Positions 12,160-24,620 of a stretch of 64,000 nucleotides of DNA are shown here, in pieces. Under the pieces are notes generated by a model. The model had not been told where the DNA came from. It saw only the letters and a program-made list of their open reading frames with translations, and searched no databases. Numbering within the stretch: position 1 is the stretch's first letter; every line of letters begins with the position of its first letter. The position numbers were made by a program, and so were the translations under genes. Source of the DNA: Primulina eburnea (lineage: Eukaryota > Streptophyta > Magnoliopsida > Lamiales > Gesneriaceae); the NCBI RefSeq assembly GCF_022965805.1, contig NW_027331265.1:36001-100000 (forward strand), in the 5' to 3' direction.

Positions 12160-13060
12160 TTCTAAATATATGCGCCTCTTTTTTTTTTTTTAATCGATGC
12201 TCAAATCAATTCCAATTGAATCTTCCATGTTACCTTTTTTCGGATCTGATAAACCAAGTTTTTGTTCATTTTTCACTCATCGTCATCGCTTTACCTGCTT
12301 AAACTATAGGATAATTTTCTCTGTAGCTATCTGTTTATGAGTTTATCTGTAGAAATTAGGGTAAATTTTCGATTAAAAGTTAGGACTTGGAATTTTTCTA
12401 AACAAGTATAACAAATTCCTTTTTTTTTTCAAACTGAATAACCAAATGCTGCAGGAAACTGGAAAAGATTTATAAATTAGTCGGCGGAAAGACATCAAAT
12501 GATTATAAATTCTTGTTTCATTCGATATGCAGCTCAAATTCTACAGAGTCATGTTATGTTGATAATATAATAATACGAAAAATTGACTTTCAGTCCTCAG
12601 CCGTCCATATTTTTTTGTGTTCAGTCGTACTTTTTTAGTATCATATTTACACATGAAGTGAACCACGTTTCCACATGAAGTGTATCACATTTTGTATGAC
12701 ATAGCACCACAATTTTGTGGGTACGAGGTGAACCCAAAAAAATGTTTTGATCGAGTATTTTTAATCAACTTCCTCATAATAATATTAGTCATGTTATAAT
12801 ATTGGTTATTATCTCTATATTACATATGTTATCTATAAAGAAACTAGACTTGGAATATTAAATTTAACTAATTTAGCAACACTTTTAAGTAAATCTTGAG
12901 ATACAAACGAATAACCTTACAAGTTGTTTGTTTATTATTTGGTTCTTATGTGTTTTCATACTCATGTCAACTTCGAGGTACTGCAGAAGAAAGAATATAT
13001 CAAAATCCGATCCAATTTATCGTAAGGTGTTGGGTTCAGAAAACTGACCGTCTAATGTCT
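12160..13060. other. PSRP6 3' region and spacer
   Basis: Likely 3' UTR followed by AT-rich spacer. No gene or structured element was recognised before the MITE at 13070. Confidence 0.5.
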
Positions 13061-13069
13061 TTCATCTAT

Positions 13070-13251
13070 GAGTGAGTCTCATGTGAGACCGTCTCACGGA
13101 TCATAATCCGTGAGACGGGTCAACCCTACCCATATTCACAATAAAAAGTAATACTCTTAGCATAAAAAGTAATATTTTTTCATGGGTGACCCAAATAAGA
13201 GATCCGTCTCACGAATATGACCCGTGAGACCGTCTCACACAAGTTTTTGCC
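13070..13251 (-). mobile_element. 180-bp GTGAGAC-palindrome MITE, copy 1
   Basis: The copy is flanked by the perfect 9-bp direct repeat TTCATCTAT (13061-13069 and 13252-13260). Near each end lies a GTGAGAC-GTCTCAC palindrome. The middle holds repeated AAAAAGTAATACT-like units and GATCCGTCTCAC. The orientation is called minus because the copy ends in ACAAGTTTTTG, the inverse of the end seen in plus copies. The 9-bp duplication suggests a Mutator-type element without coding capacity. Confidence 0.8.
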
Positions 13252-13785
13252 TTCATCTATAGAACAATTAGGTTGTTACGAGCGGAACGAATGGAGTGCG
13301 GATGAAATATACTAAAAAAGTTGTCAAATTAATTATAAGTACAATTAATACGAGCAAAAAAGAAATATGAGTTAATATGGACTATAAGGTTGAAAATATC
13401 ATGAGATTATAGGAAACGAAGGTCTTCGAGCACAAATATCGAAACAAGAAAAAGGGTAAAAAACAAAAGTCTACGGACATGTGCCATGAAAAGGAAATCT
13501 GATTTTAGTAAGACTTGATCTGAATTGTAGTACATATTAACTAGGTCTATATTTGATTGATACTTTTTATGAGTCAAATCGGTTAAAAAATCGTCAAATA
13601 AAATTAATATGTGGAACAATTATTTTTTTTTGTTTTTCAACCTTACTCATGTACATATTTTATGGAATTATTATGTTTTGAACCAAAACAGAGCTCCAAG
13701 TCCAACTATTTTGTTCAATGTCTCCTGAGAACCGTTCATGAATTTCAGTATTTTAATAACATTTTATCACTATTCTAGAAACTAG

Positions 13786-13918
13786 ATGAGTTAGAATTTT
13801 TTTTTTATTGCAGCACACGCGACGAGGAGTGATCGAACCTGGAGAGAAGAGCCAACTAATCTGGCGGGACGAGACCACTGTGCTACAAGCCCAGCCCGAC
13901 CTCAATGAGTTAGAATTT
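13786..13918 (-). mobile_element. Short tRNA-derived SINE, minus strand
   Basis: Direct repeats ATGAGTTAGAATTT (13786-13799 and 13905-13918) flank about 105 bp. Read on the minus strand, the body begins GAGGTCGGGCTGGGC, carries an A-box-like tract (TGTAGCACAGTGGT) and a B-box-like tract (GGTTCGATCAC), and ends in a short A run seen as T's at 13800-13809. This is the structure of a retroposed SINE. It is a different family from the 5416 copy by sequence. Confidence 0.78.
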
Positions 13919-14382
13919 CAATTCAAAACATTTGAAACAGACATGATATTTAAATTCGATTGAGTTGGAATTCGAACTTCGAAATGGATTAAAAAAAAAG
14001 CCTTCGCCAAGTAAAATTTTTTACCAAGAGAAAAGATAAAAAGATTGTGATTCAGGAACCTTTTACATAGAGAATAGATCAACAGCAGAACATCCTCGGA
14101 ATTTCACACGCTTCTGTCTGGACACCAAACGGCAATGAATTGTGACAAATCTTCGAACAAAAATGGTTTTACAGCGTCGAGAACTGGATTTTTTCGCAAA
14201 GAATCTGAGTCATATTTCTGCACCTTCGATGCACAACAGTAGGCGCTTGTGGCGCCACAACACAAGAACCACGCTTGCCAGTGTCCCTTCTCTCCAGTTG
14301 ACTCCGAAGTTCTATTGATGCATCACATTTTGTACCCACGGGCTCCATCAGCAGTTGCACCCCTTCGGCCAGCCTTAACTTC
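13919..14382. other. ITPK 3' UTR and spacer
   Basis: It lies downstream of the minus-strand kinase stop at 14383. The ORF at 14169-14468 is an out-of-frame read-through of the last exon and 3' UTR. Confidence 0.5.
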
Positions 14383-17300
14383 CTATTTTTTTCGCACCAA
14401 GTCCAGAAGAAAATCCGTAAATATATGCTCATATTCGGGCATTTTCCCATATCCTGAAAATGATACATAAGTATGTAAGAACCGTAGAAGTTGCAACCCC
14501 TTGCACATATCTTAATCTATATTTCCGCCACCAAAAATTATTTCCAAATTTGAAATTAATCTTCATTGTCATCAAACTACTTCAACTCGTAGTTGGACTA
14601 CCATTGGTTAGCAAGAAGATTATGAAGGATGTGCGTACGCCTGTGGTATACCTGGAAAATAGTTGATGTCGATCACATAATAGCTGTCTTGAGTTCCATG
14701 TTCTCGAATTATATCCAGGTTGAACAGGTGAAGACCCTTACGAAATTTATAAGACTATATTGGTAAGAAAATATCCCAACAAGAGCAATGAAGATTCAAA
14801 AATTAATCCAATGTTAATTGCATCAATGTTGCTTGAAAAGAAAGGGTGTATTGGAGTACCAGCCGGCGACGTAGCTCCCGGGCTAGTCTCTCCAGTAATG
14901 GGCCTGGTGGAAGCTCTGCAGAACGAAGGTAAAGCTAAAGATGAGTAATCTTTGAGCAAAAAAGGATTCGGTAAAAAGTAACAAAGCAAGAACATAGTCG
15001 CTAACTCATTCAATGATTAATTATCAATAAGTTAAAAAGAGGATGACTGTTTCACAGATCCATGAAAGAAACATATTTTGGCACCCAAATGGTCAAATGA
15101 GAAAATGCTTACCTGCAACACCAGGGTCTAAGTCTGCTTCATCAGCAGACGCAGCAGCACAAGATACCCTTGGAAAGTGATACACACCAAAATTCTTCGA
15201 CAATTCACGCTTACTAACATCAGGCAAGGAGAAACGTCTAACAACTTTTATAGCTTCACCAACAACATAAACTTTGAAAAGTACACCACCTAAAAAATTG
15301 AATAGGAAAGACTAATTCAATGTAATTTCTCATCCAAACCATTGAGTACGTAAGTAACCACAAAATGAACTATGATCTCACACCATGATTAATAAATTCC
15401 TGCAAAACAAGCGGGGGTACCAGATTCTGGAGGGAGCTCTCATCATAGGCAAGCGACAGTTCATGAGACTTTGCAACCAAAGGCTTTGCCACTGAAATAC
15501 GTGTTGATTGATATAAAATAAACCGAAATAATGAGGACAAAATTATAACTAGATTTCAATTATGGAAACCAAACTGCACAAAAGTATGAATTAAATAAGA
15601 TGCTGATGAAATGATTGCTCACGCACAAGTTAAAATTGATACAACTCATTATAACATACCGATAGGTAGCCTTAAACCAGCCTTGTTCACTGCATCTGGA
15701 ATGGATGATGGATCCTTCTTGATAACTAACTGTTTAGGGACATCAACTGTTCCTGAAAACAAAATGAAAAACCTTACGATAAAGCTCTAGCGGAGACAGT
15801 TCTGGATTATGTCAAATCCAAAACAGATTTAAACAGAAAAATTTGAATGGGTAAAGATTTGCATAAACTATCCACTATAAGTATGTTCAAAAACCTGAAG
15901 TAAGAAAAGCAACACTTTCTCACATATTTTCAGTGAAGATATGGATTATCACCTCTCTAAAGGACTCTGGGGTCGATTATGTGTTCACTATTCAAAAAAC
16001 TTGTTTGATATAATATCCACTACTTTGATTCTTCACTGTTTGCATGCCTTGCTTCCTCATGTCTCAGACTTAGCTAACTATTTGCGTAACTCGCTATATT
16101 TCTAATGAAGCCAGAAGGTTGCAAAAAAACCATCAAACTTTGTTTTGACGCCTATTTCCTCACCCCTCAACCAAAAGAACGGAAAAATTGAAGGCCAAGA
16201 AAGAAAAAGCAAAAGGCTCATCTGTAAAAAGTACCATAGGGGTCTGAAAAATTCAGGTCAGTGACATCTTGAAGCATGGACTGACGATTGTGAACATGCT
16301 GGATTGCATCAGGAGGATCAAGAACAGTTACCTCTGGATGTGCCTGCCTGTAATCCTACAGCAAAGGTAAATAATGATTAGAGGGGCGGCCCAACACAAC
16401 CTGCTTATATGATCATTAAATACCTTTTCCCGTGCGACCAAAAATATTATACAAATTTTTACTACGAAAAAGTAGTTGGAAGATCAAGAAGGCTTATTCA
16501 AGGTGAGTTAGCAAACTACAACTTTTGTAAGTACGTTAGGCACAATATAATAGCTACAAACACTTTATTTTTCATAGACACGACACTTTCTTCCATACTT
16601 CAGTTCGAGAGGCTCATCGATTCAGCTGGGTTTATTTGATTAAGTGCTAGCTTGGTCTCCTATGAGTGATGATTAATCATGAATGAGAAACAAAAAAATC
16701 CAACAAAAATTATATGCTAAAACAAAATGGGACCGTGTAAGATGATATATACGCGGGAAGATAAAAAAAGTATGTTTCCAAATGTCATTCGTCTCTTTTT
16801 CGTAAACTTCAAAGGCGACTAGAAATTTTCAGTGCAAATTTTTTTTCTCCGTTAATGCAGAACAAAAGATATAGTCATTTGGTTCAGCCTAACTTCCAAG
16901 ATACTGAACAAAAAGTTAACATGTTTCCGCAATTGAATTATAATCACACTTAAACAAATGACAGCGATAAAAAAACTGTTAACATCTCCAAATTTCGGGA
17001 AAATTATTTTTTAGCGAGAACACAGATGCTTTGACGAAATAGATACAAATACCTAAAATTTTGAGCATAAAATGATTAAGAATTTAAATTCAAAAATGCC
17101 CATAACAACAAAATAATAAAGGACTATAAAACTGTAGAAACACATTGTTTATACATCTCCTAAAAAGCTGTAGCCAGTACTAGTAACCCTGGAAGAAAAC
17201 AATCACTTGAAAGATAAAACCAGGAATCCTCAACCTGCTGCAAATCAGCTAAATGTTCCATTGAAGGAGAACATCCTCTAAAGCTGAAATCTTGAGGCTC

Positions 17301-18910
17301 CAACCTCAATTATCAAGTCAGGGTTTACTATGGAGGAGAGAGCAAATTACTCTGCAAATTTTTCACATAATAAGCTTAAAGACGAAGAGATCATGCTGCC
17401 AGCTACTTGCTGGCAACTTGCGTCAACCTGCTGCAAATCAGCTAAATATTCCATTGAAGGAGAACATCCCTCAAAGCTGGAACCTTGAGGCTCCAACCTC
17501 AATTATCAAGCCATGATTAACTATGGAGAAGAGAGCAAATCACTCTGCAAATTTTTCAGATAATAAGCTTAAAGCCGAAAACATCAGGCTGCCAGCGGCT
17601 CGCTGGCAACTTACATCCAATCTTATCATCGATGTCTGCCATGAAGTTGCCTAAATAACTAAATGCGGCCATCTATGATATTTCTTGAAGGTATCTACAG
17701 TAGCTAAATATAGGATACAATACCACATTATGAAACCAACCTCAAGTATGTGCCGCCATTCCTTTCCTGATAACTGCACAACAATTCAGGCATGTAAGAT
17801 TTATGGATAAAGTGAATGGACAGAATCTGAAAAATAGGCATGATGGCAAAATTTCAATTCGAAAATAAACAAGCGCATAGGAAAGCTCACTTTATGCAAG
17901 ACAACATCGAAAGGACCTTGATCCGATAGGGGTCTACTTGGGTCGATAGCCACAAATAGGATTCCCTTCTTCCTGCATTTTCAAACCAAAACATGGTTAG
18001 CTAATGATAGCATGTATCCAGCGCTTCAGCTATTCAACAACAGGTAAGAAAGTAAGTCTAGTGTCATGAGATAAAATTAATGGTAAAAAATGCATTACAC
18101 CGGCGATCGATTAGAGACGTCAAACCAAAACAGACGACATATAATACAATTATCTATTTCCTCCACACAAAAAATGCCATCAAGATGTAAAACCTGACGT
18201 TTTATCCAAAATAAAAAAATATCAGTTTGGTAAATTGGAGATTGTTTTCACACTGTTTTAACAATAGCAATGACAAAAGATAGGATCTTCCGCCTAAGAT
18301 ATTCGTACAAGAACTTTCAATAACAAAACATTCAGAAATTTAAAACCAGAAACAACATCCGCACCAATAGTAACATTCAGAAACTTAAAACAGAAGCAAC
18401 ATCAGCACAAATAATTACACCATATATCATTCATTAAATTAAACCACCTAAAACTCAGAAACCCAACTCACAGTGAACTTTAATCATAAACCAGATCAAA
18501 ATAACTTAAACCTGTACTCTATAAAGATAACTCAGAAACATATATTTTATGGGAACACATGCAAAAGATCACGTCTCTTTCAACAGGAACGAACGAATCA
18601 ATAATTACCAAGATCAAAATTTAGAAAGCCAAAAAAAAAACTCAAATTAAAATGCAAATTAACGTTCATTTCGTTTTATAATTAGCAATCCCAAATGACT
18701 CAAGAAATTGACTTGCCTTGCTAAACGTTCAAGCTTGGGCTGCAAAAAACTCTTAATTTTCTTAGATGTAAGAGCATAACCCACCACCACTGCCGCATTC
18801 AATGTCGGAACTGCCGACGCCGTATACTTCCTCTGCATTTTCTGCTCCTCCACCTCTCCGTGTTCCTCCACCCCTCCCTCAGTACACGCCATTTCACCAA
18901 TCATCCTCAT
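14383..18910 (-). CDS. ITPK: Inositol-tetrakisphosphate 1-kinase, ten exons
   Basis: ATP-grasp inositol polyphosphate kinase, acting in cytosol or nucleus on the lipid-independent path to InsP6 and related pyrophosphates. Exons, 5' to 3': 18910-18717, 17972-17891, 17773-17741, 16355-16235, 15752-15660, 15491-15384, 15289-15113, 14915-14860, 14736-14652, 14453-14383, giving 339 residues. Family landmarks: [11 protein letters not shown] (41-51), [10 protein letters not shown] (83-92), [10 protein letters not shown] (123-132), [11 protein letters not shown] (148-158), [11 protein letters not shown] (211-221), and the metal-binding D296, D311 and N313 in NLDIIREHG and IDINYFPG. The pattern resembles Arabidopsis ITPK2/3. 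Two oddities: intron 1 uses a GC donor (18716-18715), and the nucleotide-binding loop after AKPLVA (176-181) lacks about four residues (DGSA or DGTA in relatives). A second ATG at 18892 could be the start. Confidence 0.9.
17231..17617. repeat. Two-copy tandem repeat, 193-bp period, in ITPK intron 3
   Basis: The unit starting CAACCTGCTGCAAATCAGCT occurs at 17231-17423 and again from 17424 to about 17617, with a modest number of substitutions. Each unit ends in a small hairpin (gccagc...gctggc). It lies in the 1.39-kb intron between the exons at 17741 and 16355 and encodes nothing recognisable. Confidence 0.85.
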
Positions 18911-19289
18911 CTCAAACCCTGTCTATCCTTATATATTCAGATTCCGTTCGATTTCAGTCGAAATTCAATCGATTATTTCCAAAAAAAAATAAATAATAAT
19001 AATGCCTTTAATTATCTGTTTTTTGTTTGAAATTAAGATTTGATATCGCCGAATGAATTAATTATCGAATATTTTCGAGAATATCTTTGCACGAGGCGCA
19101 TAAATCAGAGAGAAAAATGGTAATTAATTGAGCTTGTTCTTTGAATATATATATAGAGCTACGAGCCGACACGCGTAGACAGGAAAATGATGCTAGAAAG
19201 ACTGAGTTGCACCGCGTGGAGCCACGCACCGCTAATTCATTATTTATTTCACATTGTAATAAAATCTGATTTATTTATTCCTTCCACAC
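18911..19289. other. ITPK 5' UTR and promoter region
   Basis: Upstream of the minus-strand ATG. A TATATATATA run at about 19148-19157 is one possible TATA element; nothing else can be assigned. Confidence 0.4.
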
Positions 19290-19290
19290 A

Positions 19291-19338
<48 letters not shown>
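19290..19338. repeat. (AT)n microsatellite
   Basis: A nearly pure AT dinucleotide run of about 50 bases with one C interruption. Confidence 0.9.
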
Positions 19339-19344
<6 letters not shown>

Positions 19345-20010
19345 TATTCTGGTCATTGTTCCAACACGACGATTTTCACATAATCGACTTGTGTAGCCAC
19401 GTAGATATTGTTAACAATCATAAAGGATAAGTTTCGAAAGTGTAGAATTTTCAAATTAGTCTATTTTTCTCATTAAACCAAATATATTGTCCTTCCAAAT
19501 CCAAAATAATATTAGCGAAATATAAAACATAATATAATAAAAACAAAACAAAACAACGACAATATGAGATTCTCGATCTTTTTCCTATTCTTATCTAAGA
19601 TATGGTTTTTTATTCTGGATCTTTTTCCTATTCTTATCTGATATGAGTTTGGAGTGGATGAGGGATATGATTGTGACTCACTAAATGAGTGAAAAAATCA
19701 TCTCAGTTTCGAAAACAATACATATATATAATAGTAGCTTTTGACAGCAAATAAAATAATTTTCGGATGACTGAAATATGAGATCCAGTGATATGTTAAA
19801 ATCTATTTTTAATTTAGAATAAGGGTTTTGATATGTTTTTTTGGTCAAAATTCTAGAGTATGATTAGAAAAAAAGTGTTTTGATGTTTATTTTTATGTCT
19901 TTTTGTAGTCAAAATCATAGGGTTTCATTTTTAGAAAGATGTTTTTACGCGTATTTGAGGTCTATTTCATGGAGATATTATGTTTTGTGTGTGTTTGGAA
20001 AGATATTAGG

Positions 20011-20137
20011 TATGCGCAGAGTCCGCGCATAAAATTATGCACAATCCAAGCGAGAAGGCATGTGTGCATGCCCACCAGCGTGGGGGTTGGGCAGCCCGCA
20101 ACAAAGAGACCCACGCGCAGAGGCATGCGAGCATGCC
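20011..20137. repeat. Small cluster of GC-rich palindromes
   Basis: Three inverted repeats in an AT-rich surround: TATGCGC / GCGCATA (20011-20031), GGCATGTGTGCATGCC (20057-20072) and GGCATGCGAGCATGCC (20122-20137), the last two 65 bp apart. The layout recalls the palindrome arrays in the LTRs at 25999, 26399 and 36007. No LTR boundaries were found here, so it may be a remnant. Confidence 0.5.
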
Positions 20138-20496
20138 CTATCGTGTGGGTATGAAAAATGTTTTTCATGTTTTTGTTGTTCAATTATGTCCTAGCATGCA
20201 TGAAATGTCGTCGAAAACGTAGAGAATGACATACGTAGATAGATCGCTAACTATATGTAATGCATGATGGTCTAAGTATTTCTTTTGATGAAAGTTATTT
20301 TAACTATGAAATCCCGACGTTTATGAAAATTCAAGAGACATGTTTACTTTTTTTATAAATGATACGAATGATTTTCAAATATGAATATTTATCATGAGTA
20401 CAAAATGAAGAACATGAAAACATTATTTTGATTTTATGTGTATACCAATTTCAATTTACGGCTCCAAAAGAACCATGGTCGAGGCTATATATATAG

Positions 20497-20700
20497 GTGG
20501 GAGTATTTTCTGTTTGTATATATTCAAACTTCAAAGACGCGGTTCGTGTAGTTTTCAACCCAGATATGGAAGCTCGTTCTTTGTGTTTATTGGCTCTTGA
20601 AGCTAATTCTATGTTCCTAGCGAATAATTTTGTGTCGATCAATCATATGTATCGCTCGACCAATACCGTGGCACATTTTCTCTTGCTCATAGAACATTAA
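20497..20700 (+). pseudogene. Possible RNase H-like (RVT_3) fragment of a retroelement
   Basis: A 67-residue open frame ends with the pattern NFVSINHMYRSTNTVAHFLL, which resembles the C-terminal HV-R-x-x-N-x-x-AH-x-LA signature of plant RNase H-like domains found in LINE-derived proteins. No catalytic N-terminal part is present. If real, it is a short relic. Confidence 0.35.
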
Positions 20701-21377
20701 ATAGCTAGCTCTTCCAGTTTACATTGACTAGATGGAAATATTCCACTTCGTTTCTTATATTATAACTCGGGATTTTCCGATTTGATGATATGAATGTTTA
20801 ATTTTAAAAATAAAAAATAAAAAAATCTAATTTTGTTTTAATATTATTTTTCAAATAAAATAAGATGTTCCCGAAAACTTATAACATCATCCGACAAAAC
20901 AAGAAGCTAAAATTGGTTATACCCGAATTTGGTTAAACAACTTCATTCGTTCGTGATTTGACATGGAACTAAGTGATTACGAGTAATCTCGATTCAATCA
21001 AATATACATGACTAAAAATATCACGTCCGAAACACAGACGACGTAAAACTGAAATGAACATTTTGTCTGTATCATTAATTTGGCAGATCTTGGGTCACAT
21101 TTAAAACAAATGAAATTGTGGAGACTTTTTGTTTCCATTCTGCATTGATTGAATTTGCCACGTTTTGGTGTGTCGAACGTGGAAGTTGATATCTACCAAC
21201 ATTTATCTATCTAAATAAATAAAATCATTTCGTGCCAATTTAATCAAGACAAGTATCATAATCTGAGATGTTAGAAATTATTTATCATAGAGATCTCCGA
21301 AAAAGAAATGGTGCAAATAAAATATACTAGCCATCAATAAATGTATGTTCGAAATTTAAAATGATGAGTTAATCTAT
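20701..21377. other. Intergenic, no gene seen
   Basis: AT-rich spacer between the RNase H-like relic and the first of three clustered MITE copies. Confidence 0.5.
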
Positions 21378-21386
21378 TTTCATTAT

Positions 21387-21569
21387 GAGTAGGTCTCTTA
21401 TGAGATGGTCTCATGAATCTTTACATGTGAGACGGATCAACCTTACTGATATTAACAATAAAAAGTCATACTCTTACTATAAAAAATAATACTTTTTAAT
21501 GGATGACCCAAATAAGATATATGTCTCACAAAATACGACCCGTGAGACCGTCTCACACAAGTTTTTGTC
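21387..21569 (-). mobile_element. 180-bp GTGAGAC-palindrome MITE, copy 2
   Basis: Same family as the copy at 13070. It starts GAGTAGGTCTC and ends ACAAGTTTTTGTC. Flanks TTTCATTAT (21378-21386) and TTTCATCAT (21570-21578) match at 8 of 9 positions. Confidence 0.75.
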
Positions 21570-21584
21570 TTTCATCATATCTAT

Positions 21585-21766
21585 GACAAAAACTTGTGTG
21601 AGACGGTCTCACGTGTCGTATTTTGTGAGACAGATATCTTATTTGGGTTATCCATGAAAAAATATTAATTTTTATACTAAAAGTATTACTTTTTATTGTG
21701 AATATCGGTAAGGTTGACCCGTTTCACAAATAAAGATACGTTGGACCGTCTCAAAGAGACTTACTC
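21585..21766 (+). mobile_element. 180-bp GTGAGAC-palindrome MITE, copy 3
   Basis: It lies 15 bp from copy 2 and in the opposite orientation. A perfect 9-bp duplication, CATATCTAT, occurs at 21576-21584 and 21767-21775. The left duplication overlaps the flank of copy 2, so this insertion landed beside an existing copy and the pair forms a large inverted repeat. Confidence 0.85.
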
Positions 21767-21775
21767 CATATCTAT

Positions 21776-22247
21776 TATCTTCTGCCATTTCAATTTCGAA
21801 AAACTGATTATACCATTTCAACTTAAAAGTTTGATAAATTTCATTTTAAAATTAAAAATAATATATCTTTCTATTTTTTTAGGGATCACACGCCGCCATG
21901 TGTGTCTATACACACACATTACAGATCTATATTTGTTAGACGAATCAACATCATTCATACTTACAACAAAAAATAACAATTTTTTATCTGTAAAATTAAA
22001 TCAGAAATCCGTCTCACAAGATACAAATGATATTGTATGACATGAGTTTTATATGCATATATATGGAAATCTACACAACACCACTAACTGTAATGTATAG
22101 TAATGGGAAATCTACTTGATCTTATCTTACTAGGAAATGTTTGCAACTTTATTGATTTGGTTTCTTATATCGTATTGAACTGTTTTATTGCACCTTTTTT
22201 CTTCTAAACAAATGATATATGATCCACATCTCTTTACTTGAGCACAA
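21776..22247. other. Spacer with a degenerate MITE relic
   Basis: Around 21935-22025 a decayed match to the family (AACAAAAAATAACA and ATCCGTCTCACA) can be seen, without clear ends. Confidence 0.4.
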
Positions 22248-22256
22248 TTATTCTAC

Positions 22257-22436
22257 GAGTAGGTCTCTTGTGAGACGGTCTCACGAATCTATCTGTGAGA
22301 CAGGTCAACACTATCGATATTCTCAATAAAAAATAATACTCTTAGCACAAAAAGTAATATTTTTTATAGATGACCCAAACAAGAGATCTGTCTCACAAAA
22401 TACGACCCGTGAGACCGTCTCACATAAATTTTTGTC
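22257..22436 (-). mobile_element. 180-bp GTGAGAC-palindrome MITE, copy 4
   Basis: Perfect 9-bp target duplication TTATTCTAC at 22248-22256 and 22437-22445. The body is exactly 180 bp and collinear with copies 1 and 2. Confidence 0.85.
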
Positions 22437-22445
22437 TTATTCTAC

Positions 22446-24340
22446 ATACCTATATCGAGTTCTATTTTAAAAATATAACTATTTTTTAAATTAAAAAATA
22501 TCGATACTCCAACCTTATCCTCACACTCTACTTTATGTTTTTTTTTTTTTTTTTGTAGTATTTTAAGTATTAAATAAAAAAAAAATCATAAAAGTAGAGT
22601 GTGAGAATAAATTATTGAAGTCCAATAACAATTATATCTTTTTTTATGAATACTTTCATAAGTAGGAGAATAGATGAACTAAAGGATTTAATTTTTAATA
22701 ATATTTTTTTGTTATTTATTTGTCGCATTGTATTAGTTTATTTGCTTCTCGAGTAGACGAATAAAAGAATGAAATGATATATTTTTCAAATATATAAACT
22801 CCTATATTATTTACATTTCCCGTTTTATTGTTTATTCGACTCTCTTACACAACTATATTATGTAAAATTAGATAGAATTATTCAAAATTTTATTCCAAGG
22901 ATGAGACATATATGCATGTTATTGAGCATATATCAAAGGTATTATTGTTGGTTTTTTTAGGTTGATATTGATTAGAGACATATACTTACTGGCTACTCAC
23001 TGTCTGAATATATAATATATATTAGTATATCGACACACGCGTTATGTGTTTGTATAATTTTTTTATTATTAATTTTATTTATATTGAAATAAGATAATAT
23101 CATAATTGTTGAAAGTAATGAAATGTCATACTGCATTTTGAATTTGTTATGTCTATATGGAGGTCATACCTAATTTTAAAAATTAATGAGGCACTGCAAT
23201 GTAATTTGAATAAATGATTTTTTTAAAAAAACAAAATAGACCACGACACCGAACTTTTGTCTCATTGTGTTTAAACTTAAGAATACACGAGTCCATCTGT
23301 TTCATATTTAAAACAAAAAATAATATTTTTTCATGAGTTGAATCGAATAGAAAATCTATCTCACAAAATTAATTCGTGTGACGGTCTTATATCATTTTTT
23401 CTGTAGAATTAATAATAATAACATATAAATATCTAACAAACATATATAACACGATTCATCGAAACTTAAAGAGAGATGATTTAAAAAGGTCTCCTACAAA
23501 TATCTATAATGAAATTTGATCTTAGAATAAAACAACTAATCAAATTTTTGCTAGTTGATTATATTAAATTTCAAGCATGTTAATTAAAATTTTGCCTTCT
23601 TTACATTATTTTCATTCAACATAATGGTATGATCGATTAGAGGAGAAGCATTGAACTCCAATAATTCGGTATTTGAAATATTAAACATCGAGAAATTAAA
23701 TCGATTTTAGTTTTCAAACCAATAGAACAACACTCAAAATAATCTCACATATTAAACATTTTGAAAATCATTTAAAATATATGCTAGTTGTATGTGTAAA
23801 AACGTTTCTGTTTGAAATATTTTATCAAATACTTGATATGCAATATTTTGATTATTTAAAGAATACATAAAATGCTTCAACAATGCATCTTAAAACATTA
23901 AAAATAATTATATGTGATAAATAAATAGATACGAATTTGTTTATAGATGTTCTGAGATTATCAACTCATATGCCCCCCTTTTTTTCACCTATGAATGATT
24001 CACTAGAAAACTTTGATTTATTAAACTCATTATACAAACTCATTTCAGCTTATGACTTATATATTACATAATTGAAACTCTTAGCACACTCGACTGTAGA
24101 CCACAACCTCACAAATGTATCATCACACTTTGGATTTTTATGTCATAACTAATTTCTTCTTCATATACGTTATCTATATTTTGAATCCCCTTCCAAAGCT
24201 TGTATTTGATCTTCAACATATTGTATTTATGGCCTCAAGAATGATATAGACGTTAGATACAAAAATACGATCGTTTGAAAATGTTGTGTATGGATTCTAG
24301 TATTGCAACGGTCAAATTCTTATTTCTGACCATTTTGTGA
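22446..24340. other. Intergenic, AT-rich, no gene seen
   Basis: No coding or RNA gene was recognised. A decayed MITE-like stretch is visible at about 23300-23400 (GTGTGACGGTC). Confidence 0.5.
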
Positions 24341-24620
24341 AACTGGGTTGTTGATGGTCTGATCTAATATGCCACCAGATCAGCTTGGGTCTTATCTGGT
24401 CTGCCATCAGATCAGCTTGGTTTGATCTAGTCCGATCTGTTTGGTCTGACTTGAGTTGAATCAAGTCAAGCTGATCAAGTCGAGCTATTTTATCTTTTGA
24501 TCATAACTCTCAATTCATCGATTTTCGGACAAAACGATAAACATGAAAGTTGTAGCCCTTGCTCTTATATTTACATGGAATTAAGAATAAATCAATTCCA
24601 ATTCTGTATGAGAGAGATAT
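24341..24620 (+). repeat. Probable LTR-like host sequence with AGATCAG palindromes
   Basis: Inverted pairs such as CTGATCT / AGATCAG recur between 24355 and 24480. They are followed by a tract (TTTTCGGACAAAACGA and CATGAAAGTTGTAG) of a kind often found in plant gypsy LTRs. The solo LTR at 24621 inserted into this sequence; it resumes at about 34013 after the duplicated GATAT. Confidence 0.4.
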
